Positions 34,782 to 44,416 of a stretch of DNA of 64,000 nucleotides are shown here, one piece after another. The position numbers and the translations under genes are program-made. The notes under the pieces are model-generated. The model saw only the letters and a program-made list of their open reading frames with translations. It did not search any database and was not told where the DNA came from. The DNA lies in contig OZ244626.1 of assembly GCA_965218495.1 (NCBI GenBank), forward strand, positions 1,364,001 to 1,428,000, in the 5' to 3' direction. The stretch comes from G965218495 sp965218495 (GTDB taxonomy: Bacteria; Bacteroidota; Rhodothermia; Rhodothermales; Bin80). How positions within the stretch are numbered: position 1 is the first letter of the stretch; each line of letters begins with the position of its first letter.

Positions 34782-35165
34782 TATCTGAGCGAGGAGCACT
34801 ACCATGCGCGCTACGTGTACGAAGACCTGTACTATGCGTGCGGCGACATGGAGAATCGCACCAAAGAGCAGCAGCTCACGCTGTTTGCGGATCGGACCTC
34901 CACGTCGAAGATGCTCAGCAACCAGCTGCGTCAGTACTTCTCTACGTTCGCCAATGCGTTGACGACGATCGTCAAAGAGCTTGGGCTCCGGGGCACCCAG
35001 ATGGCCACGGCGCAGTGCGAAGCCATCAGCATGAGGCTGGTGAAGGTTGCCGCGGCCATGGTCGTAAGCACACGCCGATACCGCTTATCGGTTTCCTCGG
35101 CCTATCCGTGGCCGTCCTTATTCGCTCGCGTACTTGCCAACGTGCGCGCATTTGAGCGCGCGCCC
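34782..35165 (+). pseudogene. IS1380-family transposase, C-terminal fragment
   Basis: The first matching codons are LSEEHYHARYVYEDLYYACGD. The rest parallels the C-terminus of the intact copy at 17765-19216 (MENRTKEQQLTLFADRTST, YPWPSLFARVLANVRA). The first two thirds, with two catalytic Asp residues, are missing; an in-frame TAA precedes the match. Weak similarity to the other copy continues downstream to about 35300. Confidence 0.8.
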
Positions 35166-35650
35166 ATTGTGTCTGCCCTTGGGCGACCCCCTCCCGCGCA
35201 GGGCTTCTTCACTCGCCTGATTAGAGGCCAAAGGCGCCGCTGTACCCCATATCACGAGAGACACCACCACGTGGTGATTGGATACGTACGATCTCGCGGC
35301 ACTGGTAGACGGGGAAATCGAGCTGCACGCGTCGCAAAGCGCCTCCAGAACGGAGCTCACCACCGCCGATGCCGCACCCAACGGGACCAGAGGCGAAACC
35401 TTGGCCATCCAATCACCAGTCCGATGCCCCCCTGCTACCGAAATCAGCGGATTCACACCCGTGGTGAAATATGCAGGCTTATCCGTGCAGCAACTTGCCG
35501 CGTACGGCTTCAGCAAAATTCTTGCTGACCACCTCGGTTTTTGTCACGGACCGGTGTTCGGGTTCAGGAATCTGTCCAAGCCCTGCACGGTGCCGCCCGC
35601 AGAGGCGGCTCTGTTACCGGCATCCCGCTGGGCTTTGGCGCCCAGCGCAT
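35166..35650. other. Intergenic between IS1380 fragment and rseP
   Basis: The first ~130 bases resemble the non-coding end of the IS1380 element (about 19217-19305). The remainder holds open frames on both strands but none that I recognise. Confidence 0.35.
35626..35647 (-). terminator. Stem-loop at the end of rseP
   Basis: A perfect 8-bp stem (cgctgggc / gcccagcg) with a 6-base loop begins 4 bases after the rseP stop on the minus strand. There is no T-run, so termination is only suggested. Confidence 0.35.
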
Positions 35651-37000
35651 CTACTGAAGAAACCGGAAGATGCGGTCCAGGTCATTAAAGACAAGAAAGG
35701 CCATCAGCGCCAATAGCAGCACCATCCCGGCTTGCTGCATGGCCGTGCGAACCCTCAAGGGCGGCTCGCGCCGACGTATGCCTTCGTAGATCAAGAACAC
35801 CAAGTGACCTCCATCAAGCGCAGGTACCGGCAGAATGTTGACGATTGCCAGCGTGATGGAAAGTAGCGCCACCAGCCGCCAGAATGACTCCGCGCCAGCC
35901 TGTGCCGCTTCCCCGGCAATCTTCGCCACCATGACGGGACCGCCGAGGCTTTCTCGAACACTTTCGCGGCCCGTGATGACATTCTTCAGGCTTATAACTA
36001 TCGCACCCGTAAAATTCCAAGTATCGGCTATGCCCGCCGCCACGGCTTCGCCCGGGTTGTAACGCTCATGCGTCTGCGCGATCTGCACACCAATGCGGTA
36101 CGTGCCATCATCCGAGGATTCGGGCGTCACTTTACGTGTGAATGTTTCTCCTGTCGCCGGCCGGTACCAAGACATGAGCAGCGTTTCGCCGTCCGCTGCC
36201 TGGACGCGGCTGGTAAGATCCAGCCATAGCTCGATCGAGTCCCCGTCGACGGATGCTATGCGGTCTCCCGGCCTTAGGCCCGCCTCGTGTGCCGGGCTGG
36301 ATTGCTGGACCTGTCCAAGAATGGTAGGCCAGTTGTAGATCCCGAGCCCAAATACGCCGCCATCATTCGCCGCTGCTGACTTCGGCAGGATGTTTTTGGG
36401 CGCGGAAAGGACGATCTCTCGGCCATCTCTTTGCACCAGAAATGCTAGAAGCGGCTCACTAAGATCCGGCAAGCCATGTGTTCGCTGGATGGACGAGAAA
36501 GGCTTTCCGTCAATGGACACAATGCGATCCCCCGTTCGCAGCCCAACCTCCAGTGCCGCAATGGTGCTGTCCGGGACGTAAACCAAGCCATCTTCGGTGG
36601 TCACCGGCATGGATTCACCAACCGTCAACTTGATCCCCGCGAAGATGACCGCAGCAAGGATAAGGTTGAATGTCACACCGGCGCTAATGACGATCACCCG
36701 CTGCCATACTGGCTTGGACCGGAATTCCCAAGGCTGTGGCTCCGTGTTTTCGAATTCCGTGTCCAAGCTTTCGTCAACCATGCCCGCGATCTTGACGTAG
36801 CCGCCCAGGGGCGTAGCTCCGATGGCCCATTCCGTTTCGCCAATCTTTTTCTTGAAAAATGTAGGCGGAAACCCAATCGAGAATCGATCAATACGCATCC
36901 CGAAAAAACGCGCAGCAAGGAAATGTCCCATCTCGTGCACAAACACGAGGATGGTGATCGCAATGATGACCCAAAGTACTGACGAGGCTATATCACCCAA
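35651..37000 (-). CDS. rseP: Site-2 intramembrane metalloprotease RseP
   Basis: 449 residues. Transmembrane helix 1 carries the zinc motif HEMGH (residues 22-26). Two PDZ-like domains follow (near 110-190 and 200-290; VGLRTGDRIVSIDGKPF and AGLRPGDRIASVDGDSI). The C-terminal membrane part has NILPVPALDGGH, which supplies the third zinc ligand. These proteases cut membrane-embedded anti-sigma factors and signal peptides. dxr lies 68 bp upstream on the same strand, an arrangement common in bacteria. Confidence 0.95.
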   Translation of the reverse strand: MGDIASSVLWVIIAITILVFVHEMGHFLAARFFGMRIDRFSIGFPPTFFKKKIGETEWAIGATPLGGYVKIAGMVDESLDTEFENTEPQPWEFRSKPVWQRVIVISAGVTFNLILAAVIFAGIKLTVGESMPVTTEDGLVYVPDSTIAALEVGLRTGDRIVSIDGKPFSSIQRTHGLPDLSEPLLAFLVQRDGREIVLSAPKNILPKSAAANDGGVFGLGIYNWPTILGQVQQSSPAHEAGLRPGDRIASVDGDSIELWLDLTSRVQAADGETLLMSWYRPATGETFTRKVTPESSDDGTYRIGVQIAQTHERYNPGEAVAAGIADTWNFTGAIVISLKNVITGRESVRESLGGPVMVAKIAGEAAQAGAESFWRLVALLSITLAIVNILPVPALDGGHLVFLIYEGIRRREPPLRVRTAMQQAGMVLLLALMAFLVFNDLDRIFRFLQ

Positions 37001-37068
37001 GATTCTCTCCGAGTTCTTGAATTTCGTAGCCCGGTGTAATTAAAAGGCTAGTCCGATGTTCCGTCTGC

Positions 37069-38238
37069 TCATCCTGCTGTCGCGCGGAACCTTTCGCGCA
37101 GCAATCGCCGTGTCGCGGCGTCTATCCCTACTACCTCTTCATAGGAACTGGCCTGACCACTGCCCAGCTTCTCCAGCGCAAACGCTACCATGCGGGAAAT
37201 CCCGGTGAAGGACACCTCTTCCCGCAAAAAGAGGTCCACAGCTTCTTCGTTGGCGGCATTTAGCACCACCGGCGCGGCCCCGCCCTGCCGCAGCGCCTCG
37301 TAGGCCAGCCTCAGACACGGGAACTGCTCCAGATTCGGTGGCAAGAATTCCAGGCACTGCCGCATGTCCCAATTCACGCGCCCATCGGGCGCCTTCCAGC
37401 GATCTGGATAGCTGAAAGCATACTGGATCGGAATGCGCATGTCGGGCTTGCTGAGTTGCGCCTTGGCGGACCCATCCTCAAAGATCACCATCGAGTGAAT
37501 GATTGACTGCGGATGAATCACTACCTGCACCCTGTCAGGCGGCAGGTCGAACAACCAGCGAGCCTCAATAACCTCCAGTCCCTTATTCATCATAGTGGCT
37601 GAATCAATGGTAACCTTGGGCCCCATGGACCAGTTAGGATGCCTAAGAGCTTCTGCTGGTGTAATGGAGCTGTAAGTCGCCACGTCACGCCGCAGGAAGG
37701 GGCCCCCGGACGCCGTCAGCACGATGGACTCCAGGGGTACGCCCGATTCCAGGCACTGAAATACAGCTGAGTGCTCGCTATCCACCGGCAGGATCGTTGC
37801 GCCATGACGCTCGGCCGTCGCCATAGCCAGGGACCCTGCAGCCACCAGCGTTTCCTTGTTGGCCAATGCGAGCGTCTTGCCCGCCGTCAGCGCCGCAAGG
37901 ACAGGGCGCAGGCCCGCGATACCGCTGGCGGCCCCAAGCACCAGGTCCACTTCGGGGGACGCCGCCACATCACAGAGTCCAGCCATACCTGCAAGGACCC
38001 TGACGCCGCTGCCTGCCAGCTTTTGCTCTAACGCAGGCACCCGGGTCGCATCGGCAAGGGCGACGAAACGCGGCCGAAAGTGCCACGCCTGTGCGGCAAC
38101 ACGATCGACACTCCGGTTGGCTGCCAGCGCGAATACGCGCAGCCGGCCCGGAAAGCGGTCTGCAATTTCAAGTGCCTGCATGCCAATCGATCCGGTGGAA
38201 CCAAGGATCGCCAGCGTACGCGCAGGTGCTTCGGTCAT
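37069..38238 (-). CDS. dxr: 1-deoxy-D-xylulose 5-phosphate reductoisomerase
   Basis: Second enzyme of the MEP isoprenoid pathway: it converts DXP to MEP with NADPH. 389 residues, the family length. NADPH loop LGSTGSIGMQALE at residues 12-24; LANKETLVAAG near 127; the catalytic metal site in LPVDSEHSAVFQ near 152; the substrate-site segment MGPKVTIDSATMMNKGLEVI near 206. It precedes rseP. Confidence 0.97.
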   Translation of the reverse strand: MTEAPARTLAILGSTGSIGMQALEIADRFPGRLRVFALAANRSVDRVAAQAWHFRPRFVALADATRVPALEQKLAGSGVRVLAGMAGLCDVAASPEVDLVLGAASGIAGLRPVLAALTAGKTLALANKETLVAAGSLAMATAERHGATILPVDSEHSAVFQCLESGVPLESIVLTASGGPFLRRDVATYSSITPAEALRHPNWSMGPKVTIDSATMMNKGLEVIEARWLFDLPPDRVQVVIHPQSIIHSMVIFEDGSAKAQLSKPDMRIPIQYAFSYPDRWKAPDGRVNWDMRQCLEFLPPNLEQFPCLRLAYEALRQGGAAPVVLNAANEEAVDLFLREEVSFTGISRMVAFALEKLGSGQASSYEEVVGIDAATRRLLRERFRATAG

Positions 38239-38407
38239 GTGGCGTGCTTTGATGGCGGTTTCCTAAAGATAACCCGTCTACACGCGCGTACGCGCCCACT
38301 TTGTGGGAATAAGACCGGCACCGGCCGCACGATTATTCTGCGTCCAGCGAAACATGAGCGCACCGAGCGCAATTACACGGGCGGTCCTGCTCGTTTGCTT
38401 CTGTGCC

Positions 38408-40291
38408 ATGCGTTGTCTGCTGTTTCTTGCGTTTGCGTTGTCGGCTTTGCCGGCTCAAGCCCAACGCCCCAGAGTACCGGACCGGGTAATCCAGGAGGAA
38501 CTTAGCGCACCGGACAGTGCCCATGCTGCGCGGTTCAGGCTAGCCCAGTCCTTTGTGGGCGCCGCACAGATTGAGCGTGCTATTGCCATCCTCGAGGACC
38601 TCTATGCGGATCGTCCCTCTGACAACAGCTATTACAATGCGCTAAAAGAGGCCTACGAAGCTGTCAAGCGCTACGATGACGCGATCTTCCTGATTGACGG
38701 CGCGCTTGCGCGCGACGTGCCAGGAGCCGAGCACCAGCTAGTCGTGGAGAAAGCACGCATACTCTACCTGAATGGAGACGAACGGGGCGCGCTGGCAACA
38801 TGGGACGGCGTTTTGGATAGTGCAGGAGACCAGGAACGCCTATATCGCCTCGTGTACGAAAGCATGATGCAGGTACGGCTGATTGACCGGGCCATCCTCG
38901 CCCTTGAACGCGGACGTGCAGGCACGGAGCGCCCTGAGCTGTTTCAGACGGAATTGGCGTACCTGCATAGCCTCGTCGGTGCACATGACAAGGCGATGGA
39001 CGAATACCTGGCGCTGCTAAGTGTTAACGCACGGCAGATCAACTACGTGCGAGGCCGCCTGAGCCAGGCACTGCAGCAGGAGGGTGCCATGGAAGCATCC
39101 CTGCCCATCATCGACGCGCGCGTGAGGCACAATCCAGACATCCGCAGCTTTCGTGAACTCTTCGCCTGGATGCTGATGGAGGATAGCCAGTACCAGCGGG
39201 CCTTTGAAGAATATCGAATTTTGAGCCGCGAGGAGGAGGAGGAGGGGCGCATACTCTACGACTTCGCTACACAAGCCGCCGACATGGGCGCCTTTGAGAT
39301 AGCAGCCACGGCCTTTGGCGAAGTGCTGGATGAGCATCCAGACGCTCCGGTCGCAGCCGACGCGCAGCTTGGCCTGGCCGGCATGCACCGACGGCACGGA
39401 GACAAGCTCGCCGAGAGCACCGGCGCAGACGCCGCGCTGCCGCACTACGAAGCCACGGTTGCTGCCTATCGCTCTTTCTTGAACTGGTTTCCGGGACACA
39501 CCGAGTATCCTGAGGTGCTGCGGCGCATCGGAGACTTGCAGCAGAATGTCTTCTTCCGGCATGACGACGCAGAACTGACGCTACTGGAGGTGGTACGCCG
39601 CTATCCTAACAGCGCGGCTGCACATCAGGCACGCTTTGACCTGGGCCGTCTGGCTATTGATCGCAATCAGTTGGAGGCGGCGCGCATAATTTTCGAGTTG
39701 CTGGAGGCAGACCTCGGCCGCCATAACACGCTCGCCGACCGTGCCAGTTTTGAACGTGCACTGATCCACTTCTACCAGGGCGAGTTGGCTATAGCCGGAG
39801 TGCTGCTGTCTTCCATCAAGCAGAAGACTACATCGGATGTGGCAAATGATGCGATCGAGCTCCGCGTGCTGCTGTTAGAGAATCCGGGCCCCGACTCTGC
39901 CAACGCTGCAGTGCAGCAGTTTGCGGCGGCAAAGTTGCTCTTTCGCAGGCGCCAGGTTGAGGAAACCATTGACGCAACGGACAAGCTGCTGGGATATTGG
40001 GGCCAACACCCCATAGCCGACGATACACGCTATCTGCGCGCCCAGGCGCTGCGTGCGGCGCACCGAACCGATGAGGCGCTGCTAGCCTTTGGGGAACTCC
40101 CGCTGGTTCACGCCAACAGCCCGTTGGCGGACCGAAGCCTATACCAGTATGCCACCATCCTGGATGACGAGATGGGAAGGCCAGCGGAAGCGCTCAAGGC
40201 ATATTATGATCTCCTTTTGCGGTTTCCTGGCTCGCTGCTTGTGCCTGAAGTTCGGGAGCGCATACGCTCCCTGCGAAGCGAGGGAGTATAG
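38408..40291 (+). CDS. Secreted tetratricopeptide-repeat protein
   Basis: About 627 residues from ATG 38408, where a clean signal peptide begins (MRCLLFLAFALSALPAQAQ); ATG 38354 would add 18 residues. The mature protein consists of TPR-type helical pairs throughout (for example ALKEAYEAVKRYDDAIFLID near residue 80 and LYQYATILDDEMGRPAEALK near 590). It is probably a periplasmic scaffold for protein contacts. It starts a plus-strand run with the next gene 5 bp away; divergent from dxr. Confidence 0.8.
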   Translation: MRCLLFLAFALSALPAQAQRPRVPDRVIQEELSAPDSAHAARFRLAQSFVGAAQIERAIAILEDLYADRPSDNSYYNALKEAYEAVKRYDDAIFLIDGALARDVPGAEHQLVVEKARILYLNGDERGALATWDGVLDSAGDQERLYRLVYESMMQVRLIDRAILALERGRAGTERPELFQTELAYLHSLVGAHDKAMDEYLALLSVNARQINYVRGRLSQALQQEGAMEASLPIIDARVRHNPDIRSFRELFAWMLMEDSQYQRAFEEYRILSREEEEEGRILYDFATQAADMGAFEIAATAFGEVLDEHPDAPVAADAQLGLAGMHRRHGDKLAESTGADAALPHYEATVAAYRSFLNWFPGHTEYPEVLRRIGDLQQNVFFRHDDAELTLLEVVRRYPNSAAAHQARFDLGRLAIDRNQLEAARIIFELLEADLGRHNTLADRASFERALIHFYQGELAIAGVLLSSIKQKTTSDVANDAIELRVLLLENPGPDSANAAVQQFAAAKLLFRRRQVEETIDATDKLLGYWGQHPIADDTRYLRAQALRAAHRTDEALLAFGELPLVHANSPLADRSLYQYATILDDEMGRPAEALKAYYDLLLRFPGSLLVPEVRERIRSLRSEGV

Positions 40292-40296
40292 CGGGC

Positions 40297-41559
40297 ATGA
40301 AGCACATTGCGCTAAGCCTATTGTTCGCCTTGTTCGCCGCCGCCTCTGCTCGGGGACAGGATGTACTCATCCCCATGGATGGGCAGCAGTCCAATCACCT
40401 CAAAGCCTATGGCCTGGCATATTGGGCGCTGCAACAGGGAGAAACCATCGACTGGCTACTGAATTTCCGTGGTGGCTCCTTTCTTCTTCGGGAATTTCCG
40501 CGGCTGGAGAGCGAACTGGTGCTGCGTAACGTCACCTTTCGGCGTCTGGGCGGAAGCGAAGCTGCCGTGCTCATTGCCGAGGTGGAAAGCGAGCGCGCCA
40601 ACACCGCGGTCGTGCGATTGGAAAAGCCACCGCGCATCGCGGTGTACGCTCCGCAGCAAACCCTACCCTGGGATGACGCGGTGCTGTTGGCACTCACGTA
40701 TGCCGAAGTGCCCTACGAGATGATCTACGACGACGACGTGCTCAGCGGCAGCCTGCAGTATTTTGACTGGCTGCACCTGCACCATGAGGACTTCACCGGG
40801 CAGTACGGAAAGTTTTACCAGTATCGGAACATGCCGTGGTACATCGAGCAGCAGCGTGAGGCCGAAAACGCTGCACGCCGCCGTGGCTTCCGCAAGGTCA
40901 GTCACCTCAAGCTGCTGGTAGCCCAGACAATTCGGCAGTACGTCATGGAAGGAGGCTTCCTTTTTGCCATGTGCTCCGGGACCGATACTTATGACATCGC
41001 CCTGGCCGCACTGGATACCGACATCGTGCCTGCCGAATATGATGGGGACCCTATAGACCCTGGCGCCTTGAGCAAGCTGCAGTTTGCCGAAACGTTCGCG
41101 TTTACGGGCTTCAGGCCCAGCTTCAATGCCTCAGAGTACGAGCATTCCGACATTGACACCGGCCCCCCACCCCCGCAGCTGCAAAACCCAGCGCTGGACT
41201 ACTTCACGCTCTTCGAGTTCAGCGCCAAATGGGATCCGGTGCCCACGATGCTGACCCAAAACCATGTGGCAACGGTAAAAGGATTCGTCGGGCAGACCAC
41301 AGCGTTTCGAAAGCAGGCTATCAAGCCCGGTGTTGTCTCGCTTGCCGAGGCGCCCTTGCGCAATGAAGTGAAGTACCTGCATGGATCTTTCGGTCAGGGC
41401 ACGTTTACCTTCTATGCGGGGCATGACCCGGAAGACTACCAGCACTTTGTGGGCGATCCGCCGACAGACCTGAATCTGCACAAGAATTCGCCCGGGTATC
41501 GGCTTATCCTGAACAACATCCTTTTTCCTGCCGCCAGAAAGAAAAAACAGAAGACGTGA
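40297..41559 (+). CDS. Secreted amidotransferase-like protein, often labelled 'asparagine synthetase B'
   Basis: 420 residues with a signal peptide (LSLLFALFAAASARGQ). The opening DVLIPMDGQQSNHLKAYGLA and DWLLNFRGGSF are characteristic of a conserved Bacteroidota family usually named asparagine synthetase B in databases. It has neither the N-terminal cysteine nor the PP-loop of real AsnB. A central part (YVMEGGFLFAMCSGTDTYDI) looks like a class-I glutamine-amidotransferase/ThuA-like fold. Export makes an asparagine-synthetase role unlikely. It is coupled by a 4-bp overlap to the thioesterase gene. Confidence 0.75.
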   Translation: MKHIALSLLFALFAAASARGQDVLIPMDGQQSNHLKAYGLAYWALQQGETIDWLLNFRGGSFLLREFPRLESELVLRNVTFRRLGGSEAAVLIAEVESERANTAVVRLEKPPRIAVYAPQQTLPWDDAVLLALTYAEVPYEMIYDDDVLSGSLQYFDWLHLHHEDFTGQYGKFYQYRNMPWYIEQQREAENAARRRGFRKVSHLKLLVAQTIRQYVMEGGFLFAMCSGTDTYDIALAALDTDIVPAEYDGDPIDPGALSKLQFAETFAFTGFRPSFNASEYEHSDIDTGPPPPQLQNPALDYFTLFEFSAKWDPVPTMLTQNHVATVKGFVGQTTAFRKQAIKPGVVSLAEAPLRNEVKYLHGSFGQGTFTFYAGHDPEDYQHFVGDPPTDLNLHKNSPGYRLILNNILFPAARKKKQKT

Positions 41560-42101
41560 GCAGACATACGGACACAAAGACGGTAGCGCAGTCGCGCACG
41601 CGTATGACGGAGCTGGTGCTTCCGAACGACACAAACCCCCTTGGAACGATGTTCGGGGGCAGCCTGCTATACATTATGGATAAGTGCGCAAGCATCTGTG
41701 CGCTTCGACACGCCGGGCGCGTGAGTGTTACGGCGTCCATTGACTCGGTGGAGTTTCACCAGCCGCTTCACATGGGTAATGTGGTCTTGGTGGAGGCTTG
41801 GGTCAACCGGGCTTTTCGCACATCCATGGAGGTCGAAGTGTTGGTTTCGACAGAGGAGATGGGCACCCGCGAGCTGAAACAAGCCAACCACGCGTATTTT
41901 ACCTTTGTCGCAATCGATGAGCAAGGGCGTCCCGCAGTGGCGCCTGTCCTGCGCCCCGAAACGGAAGACGAAAAGCGCCGCTATAATCAGGCGGGCCTGC
42001 GCCGTGAGGTTCGCCTGTACTTGGCGGGCCGGCTTGCACTCAAAGATGCCCCGTTGGTTCGAGACGACCTGATCGCTACCCTGCAGGCACGAGACCTCTA
42101 G
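41556..42101 (+). CDS. Acyl-CoA thioesterase (hotdog fold)
   Basis: 181 residues from GTG 41556, overlapping the upstream stop (GTGA). The hotdog signature is NDTNPLGTMFGGSLLYIMDK near residue 25, with SVEFHQPLHMGNVV near 65, as in YciA/BFIT-type thioesterases that hydrolyse acyl-CoA to free acid and CoA. The C-terminal extension (about residues 130-181) is helical and charged. Confidence 0.88.
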   Translation: MSRHTDTKTVAQSRTRMTELVLPNDTNPLGTMFGGSLLYIMDKCASICALRHAGRVSVTASIDSVEFHQPLHMGNVVLVEAWVNRAFRTSMEVEVLVSTEEMGTRELKQANHAYFTFVAIDEQGRPAVAPVLRPETEDEKRRYNQAGLRREVRLYLAGRLALKDAPLVRDDLIATLQARDL

Positions 42102-42120
42102 TGCATAGGTGCAGTGCTCC

Positions 42121-43047
42121 ATGATGTTCGAGCGAATACTTGTGACGGGTGCAAATGGGCTGCTGGGGCAGGCGCTGGTAAGACGCCTCTCGACATCGGC
42201 CCTGTACGATGTGCTGGCTACGAGCAACAACCCTGAGCCTCGCTTCGCCAACCTCTCCTGCGGGTATATCCGCATGGATATTCGTGATCGTGAGTCTGTC
42301 GCCAGGGTCTTTGAGGACTTCACGCCAACGACTGTCATCAACTGCGCAGCCATGACACAGGTGGATCGCTGCGAAACCGATCGCAGTGAGTGTTGGCGCG
42401 TGAACGCTCGCAGCGTCGAGCGCATTGCCAGAGAGTGCCACGGTATCGGCGCACGCCTGATCCAGGTTTCTAGTGACTTTGTCTTTGACGGCGAGGCGGG
42501 TCCATATTCCGAAACCGACCGACCCAGTCCCCTGAACTTCTACGGCAAGGCCAAACTCGCCGGTGAAAACGCTGCTCGTGACGCCGGCATTGGCAAATGG
42601 GCCGTTGTGCGAACCAACGTGGTATACGGCGCCGGGCGCAACCTGCCCCGCAATAACTTTGTCTCGTGGGTTCGGCAAGAACTCGAACGGGGACACCCGA
42701 TCAACGCCTTCGTGGACCAGGTGCGGACGCCAACCTACGCCTACGACCTTGCCAAGGGTATTGAGCGCATTGTCCGATTTCACAAGCGGGGCATCTACAA
42801 CATTTCAGGCTGCGAGCTTGTCAGCATGTATCGGTTTGCCCATAAGGTGGCAGCTGCCTTTGGCCTTGACTCTTCGCTGGTGAGTCCAATTGACTCAAGT
42901 GACCTGGTGCAGACCGCCCAGCGTCCCAGAACCACTGGCTTTATCATCCTCAAGGCCGAGACGGAGCTCGGCTTCAAACCCCATTCCATTCCCGCGGCGC
43001 TGGCCCATATGGAGCGTCGCATCTCTGGTGATTTATGCTTGACTTGA
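42121..43047 (+). CDS. RmlD-like NAD(P)-dependent sugar-nucleotide reductase
   Basis: About 308 residues from ATG 42121. Extended short-chain dehydrogenase: GANGLLGQALV near residue 10 binds NAD(P), NCAAMTQVDRCE near 80, and the catalytic YGKAKLAGE (Tyr/Lys) near 142. The layout is that of dTDP-4-dehydrorhamnose reductase, but no other rhamnose genes are adjacent, so the substrate is uncertain. The end overlaps serS by 13 bp. Confidence 0.82.
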   Translation: MMFERILVTGANGLLGQALVRRLSTSALYDVLATSNNPEPRFANLSCGYIRMDIRDRESVARVFEDFTPTTVINCAAMTQVDRCETDRSECWRVNARSVERIARECHGIGARLIQVSSDFVFDGEAGPYSETDRPSPLNFYGKAKLAGENAARDAGIGKWAVVRTNVVYGAGRNLPRNNFVSWVRQELERGHPINAFVDQVRTPTYAYDLAKGIERIVRFHKRGIYNISGCELVSMYRFAHKVAAAFGLDSSLVSPIDSSDLVQTAQRPRTTGFIILKAETELGFKPHSIPAALAHMERRISGDLCLT

Positions 43048-44324
43048 AAGCTCTCAGAGAGACGCCCGATGTTGTTAAACAGGCGCTGAAGAGCAGAGGC
43101 TGGGATGACACCAGCGTGGTAGACCAAGCATTGGCCCTCGATAAGGAGCGACGTGCACTGATTACAAGGCATCAGGAGCTCCAAGCCCGCAACAAGAGAG
43201 CTGCCAAGGCTATTGGTGCGCTATTACGGCAACGTGAGTTTGCGGCAGCCAAAATCCGGACTCTGGCACAGGCTGGACTAAAGGAGGATGCAAAGAAGGT
43301 TGCCGCGCAAGAGGAAGCCACGCAAAAGGCATTGGGCGACCTGCTCCTAGCCATTCCAAACGTGCCGCATGCGTCCGTCCCTGTCGGGCGCACAGCCGCG
43401 GACAACACGCTGGCGCACGAATGTGGTACCCGCCCGGAATTTGAATTCGATCCGCATCCTCATTGGGATTTAACTGAGCGGCTTGGAATGGTTGACTTTG
43501 CGCGGGGCGCCAAGGTCGCCGGGGCAGGCTTCCCATTCTACTATGGAAACGGCGCCAAACTGCAGCGTGCGCTCGTCCAGTTTTTTCTCGCAGAAGCAGA
43601 AGCGGCAGATTACTTTGAACTTCAGGTGCCGCTGCTGGTCAACGAAAACAGCGTACTCGGTACGGGGCAACTCCCCGACAAGGAGCGGCAGATGTATCAC
43701 CTAAGGGGCGACAACCTGTACCTGATCCCAACGGCTGAAGTACCTCTGACCAACTTCTACCGTGACGAGATTGTCAGCGAAATGGACTTGCCAATAAAGG
43801 TCTGCGGCCATACGCCGTGTTGGCGCCGCGAAGCGGGCTCCTACGGCAAAGACGTGCGCGGATTGAACCGGCTGCACCAGTTCGACAAGGTAGAAATCGT
43901 ACAGATCGTTCACCCCGAGCACAGCTACGAGGCACTGGAAGAGATGGTCCGACATGCAGAACGACTGCTGGAGAAGCTGGAACTACCGTACCGCAGATTG
44001 CTCATGTGCACCGGCGACATGGGATTCAACCAGACCAAGCAGTTCGACCTAGAGGTTTGGAGCGCAGGGCAAAAGCGGTGGCTGGAGGTGTCGTCCGTGT
44101 CCAACTTTGAGACATTTCAGTCAGAGCGCCTGCATCTGCGCTATCGCCCTGAACGCGGAGGCAAGCCCCGCTTGCCGCATACCCTGAATGGCAGCGCCCT
44201 GGCGCTTCCGCGCATAGTGGCAGCCATCCTTGAAAACAACCAGCGGGCTGACGGATCCGTTAAGATTCCATCGGCTGTCAGCCGCCACGCCGCCATGGGC
44301 GACTCTTGGGTAATCGGCCCGTAG
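43035..44324 (+). CDS. serS: Seryl-tRNA synthetase
   Basis: 429 residues, class II synthetase. N-terminal helical arm (about residues 30-100) for the tRNA-Ser long variable loop. Motif 2 region HTPCWRREAGSYGKDVRGL near 258-275 and motif 3 NGSALALPRIVAAILE near 385. It attaches serine to tRNA-Ser. ATG 43035 lies within the upstream gene. Confidence 0.97.
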   Translation: MLDLKALRETPDVVKQALKSRGWDDTSVVDQALALDKERRALITRHQELQARNKRAAKAIGALLRQREFAAAKIRTLAQAGLKEDAKKVAAQEEATQKALGDLLLAIPNVPHASVPVGRTAADNTLAHECGTRPEFEFDPHPHWDLTERLGMVDFARGAKVAGAGFPFYYGNGAKLQRALVQFFLAEAEAADYFELQVPLLVNENSVLGTGQLPDKERQMYHLRGDNLYLIPTAEVPLTNFYRDEIVSEMDLPIKVCGHTPCWRREAGSYGKDVRGLNRLHQFDKVEIVQIVHPEHSYEALEEMVRHAERLLEKLELPYRRLLMCTGDMGFNQTKQFDLEVWSAGQKRWLEVSSVSNFETFQSERLHLRYRPERGGKPRLPHTLNGSALALPRIVAAILENNQRADGSVKIPSAVSRHAAMGDSWVIGP

Positions 44325-44416
44325 GCCCTAGTGCCGGGCAACGCCCGCTACTCCAGGAACAGTCAAGTGCACGCGCTGTAGCATCCTTGTTACCAACAAC
44401 ACGCGCCATCCCTTCT

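Noticed and set aside
35278..35688. Open frames on both strands before rseP
   Set aside because: Neither resembles a known family; part of the region matches IS1380 end sequence and the rest overlaps the end of rseP.
40297..41559. Genuine asparagine synthetase B
   Set aside because: It has a signal peptide and lacks both the N-terminal glutaminase cysteine and the ATP-binding PP-loop.
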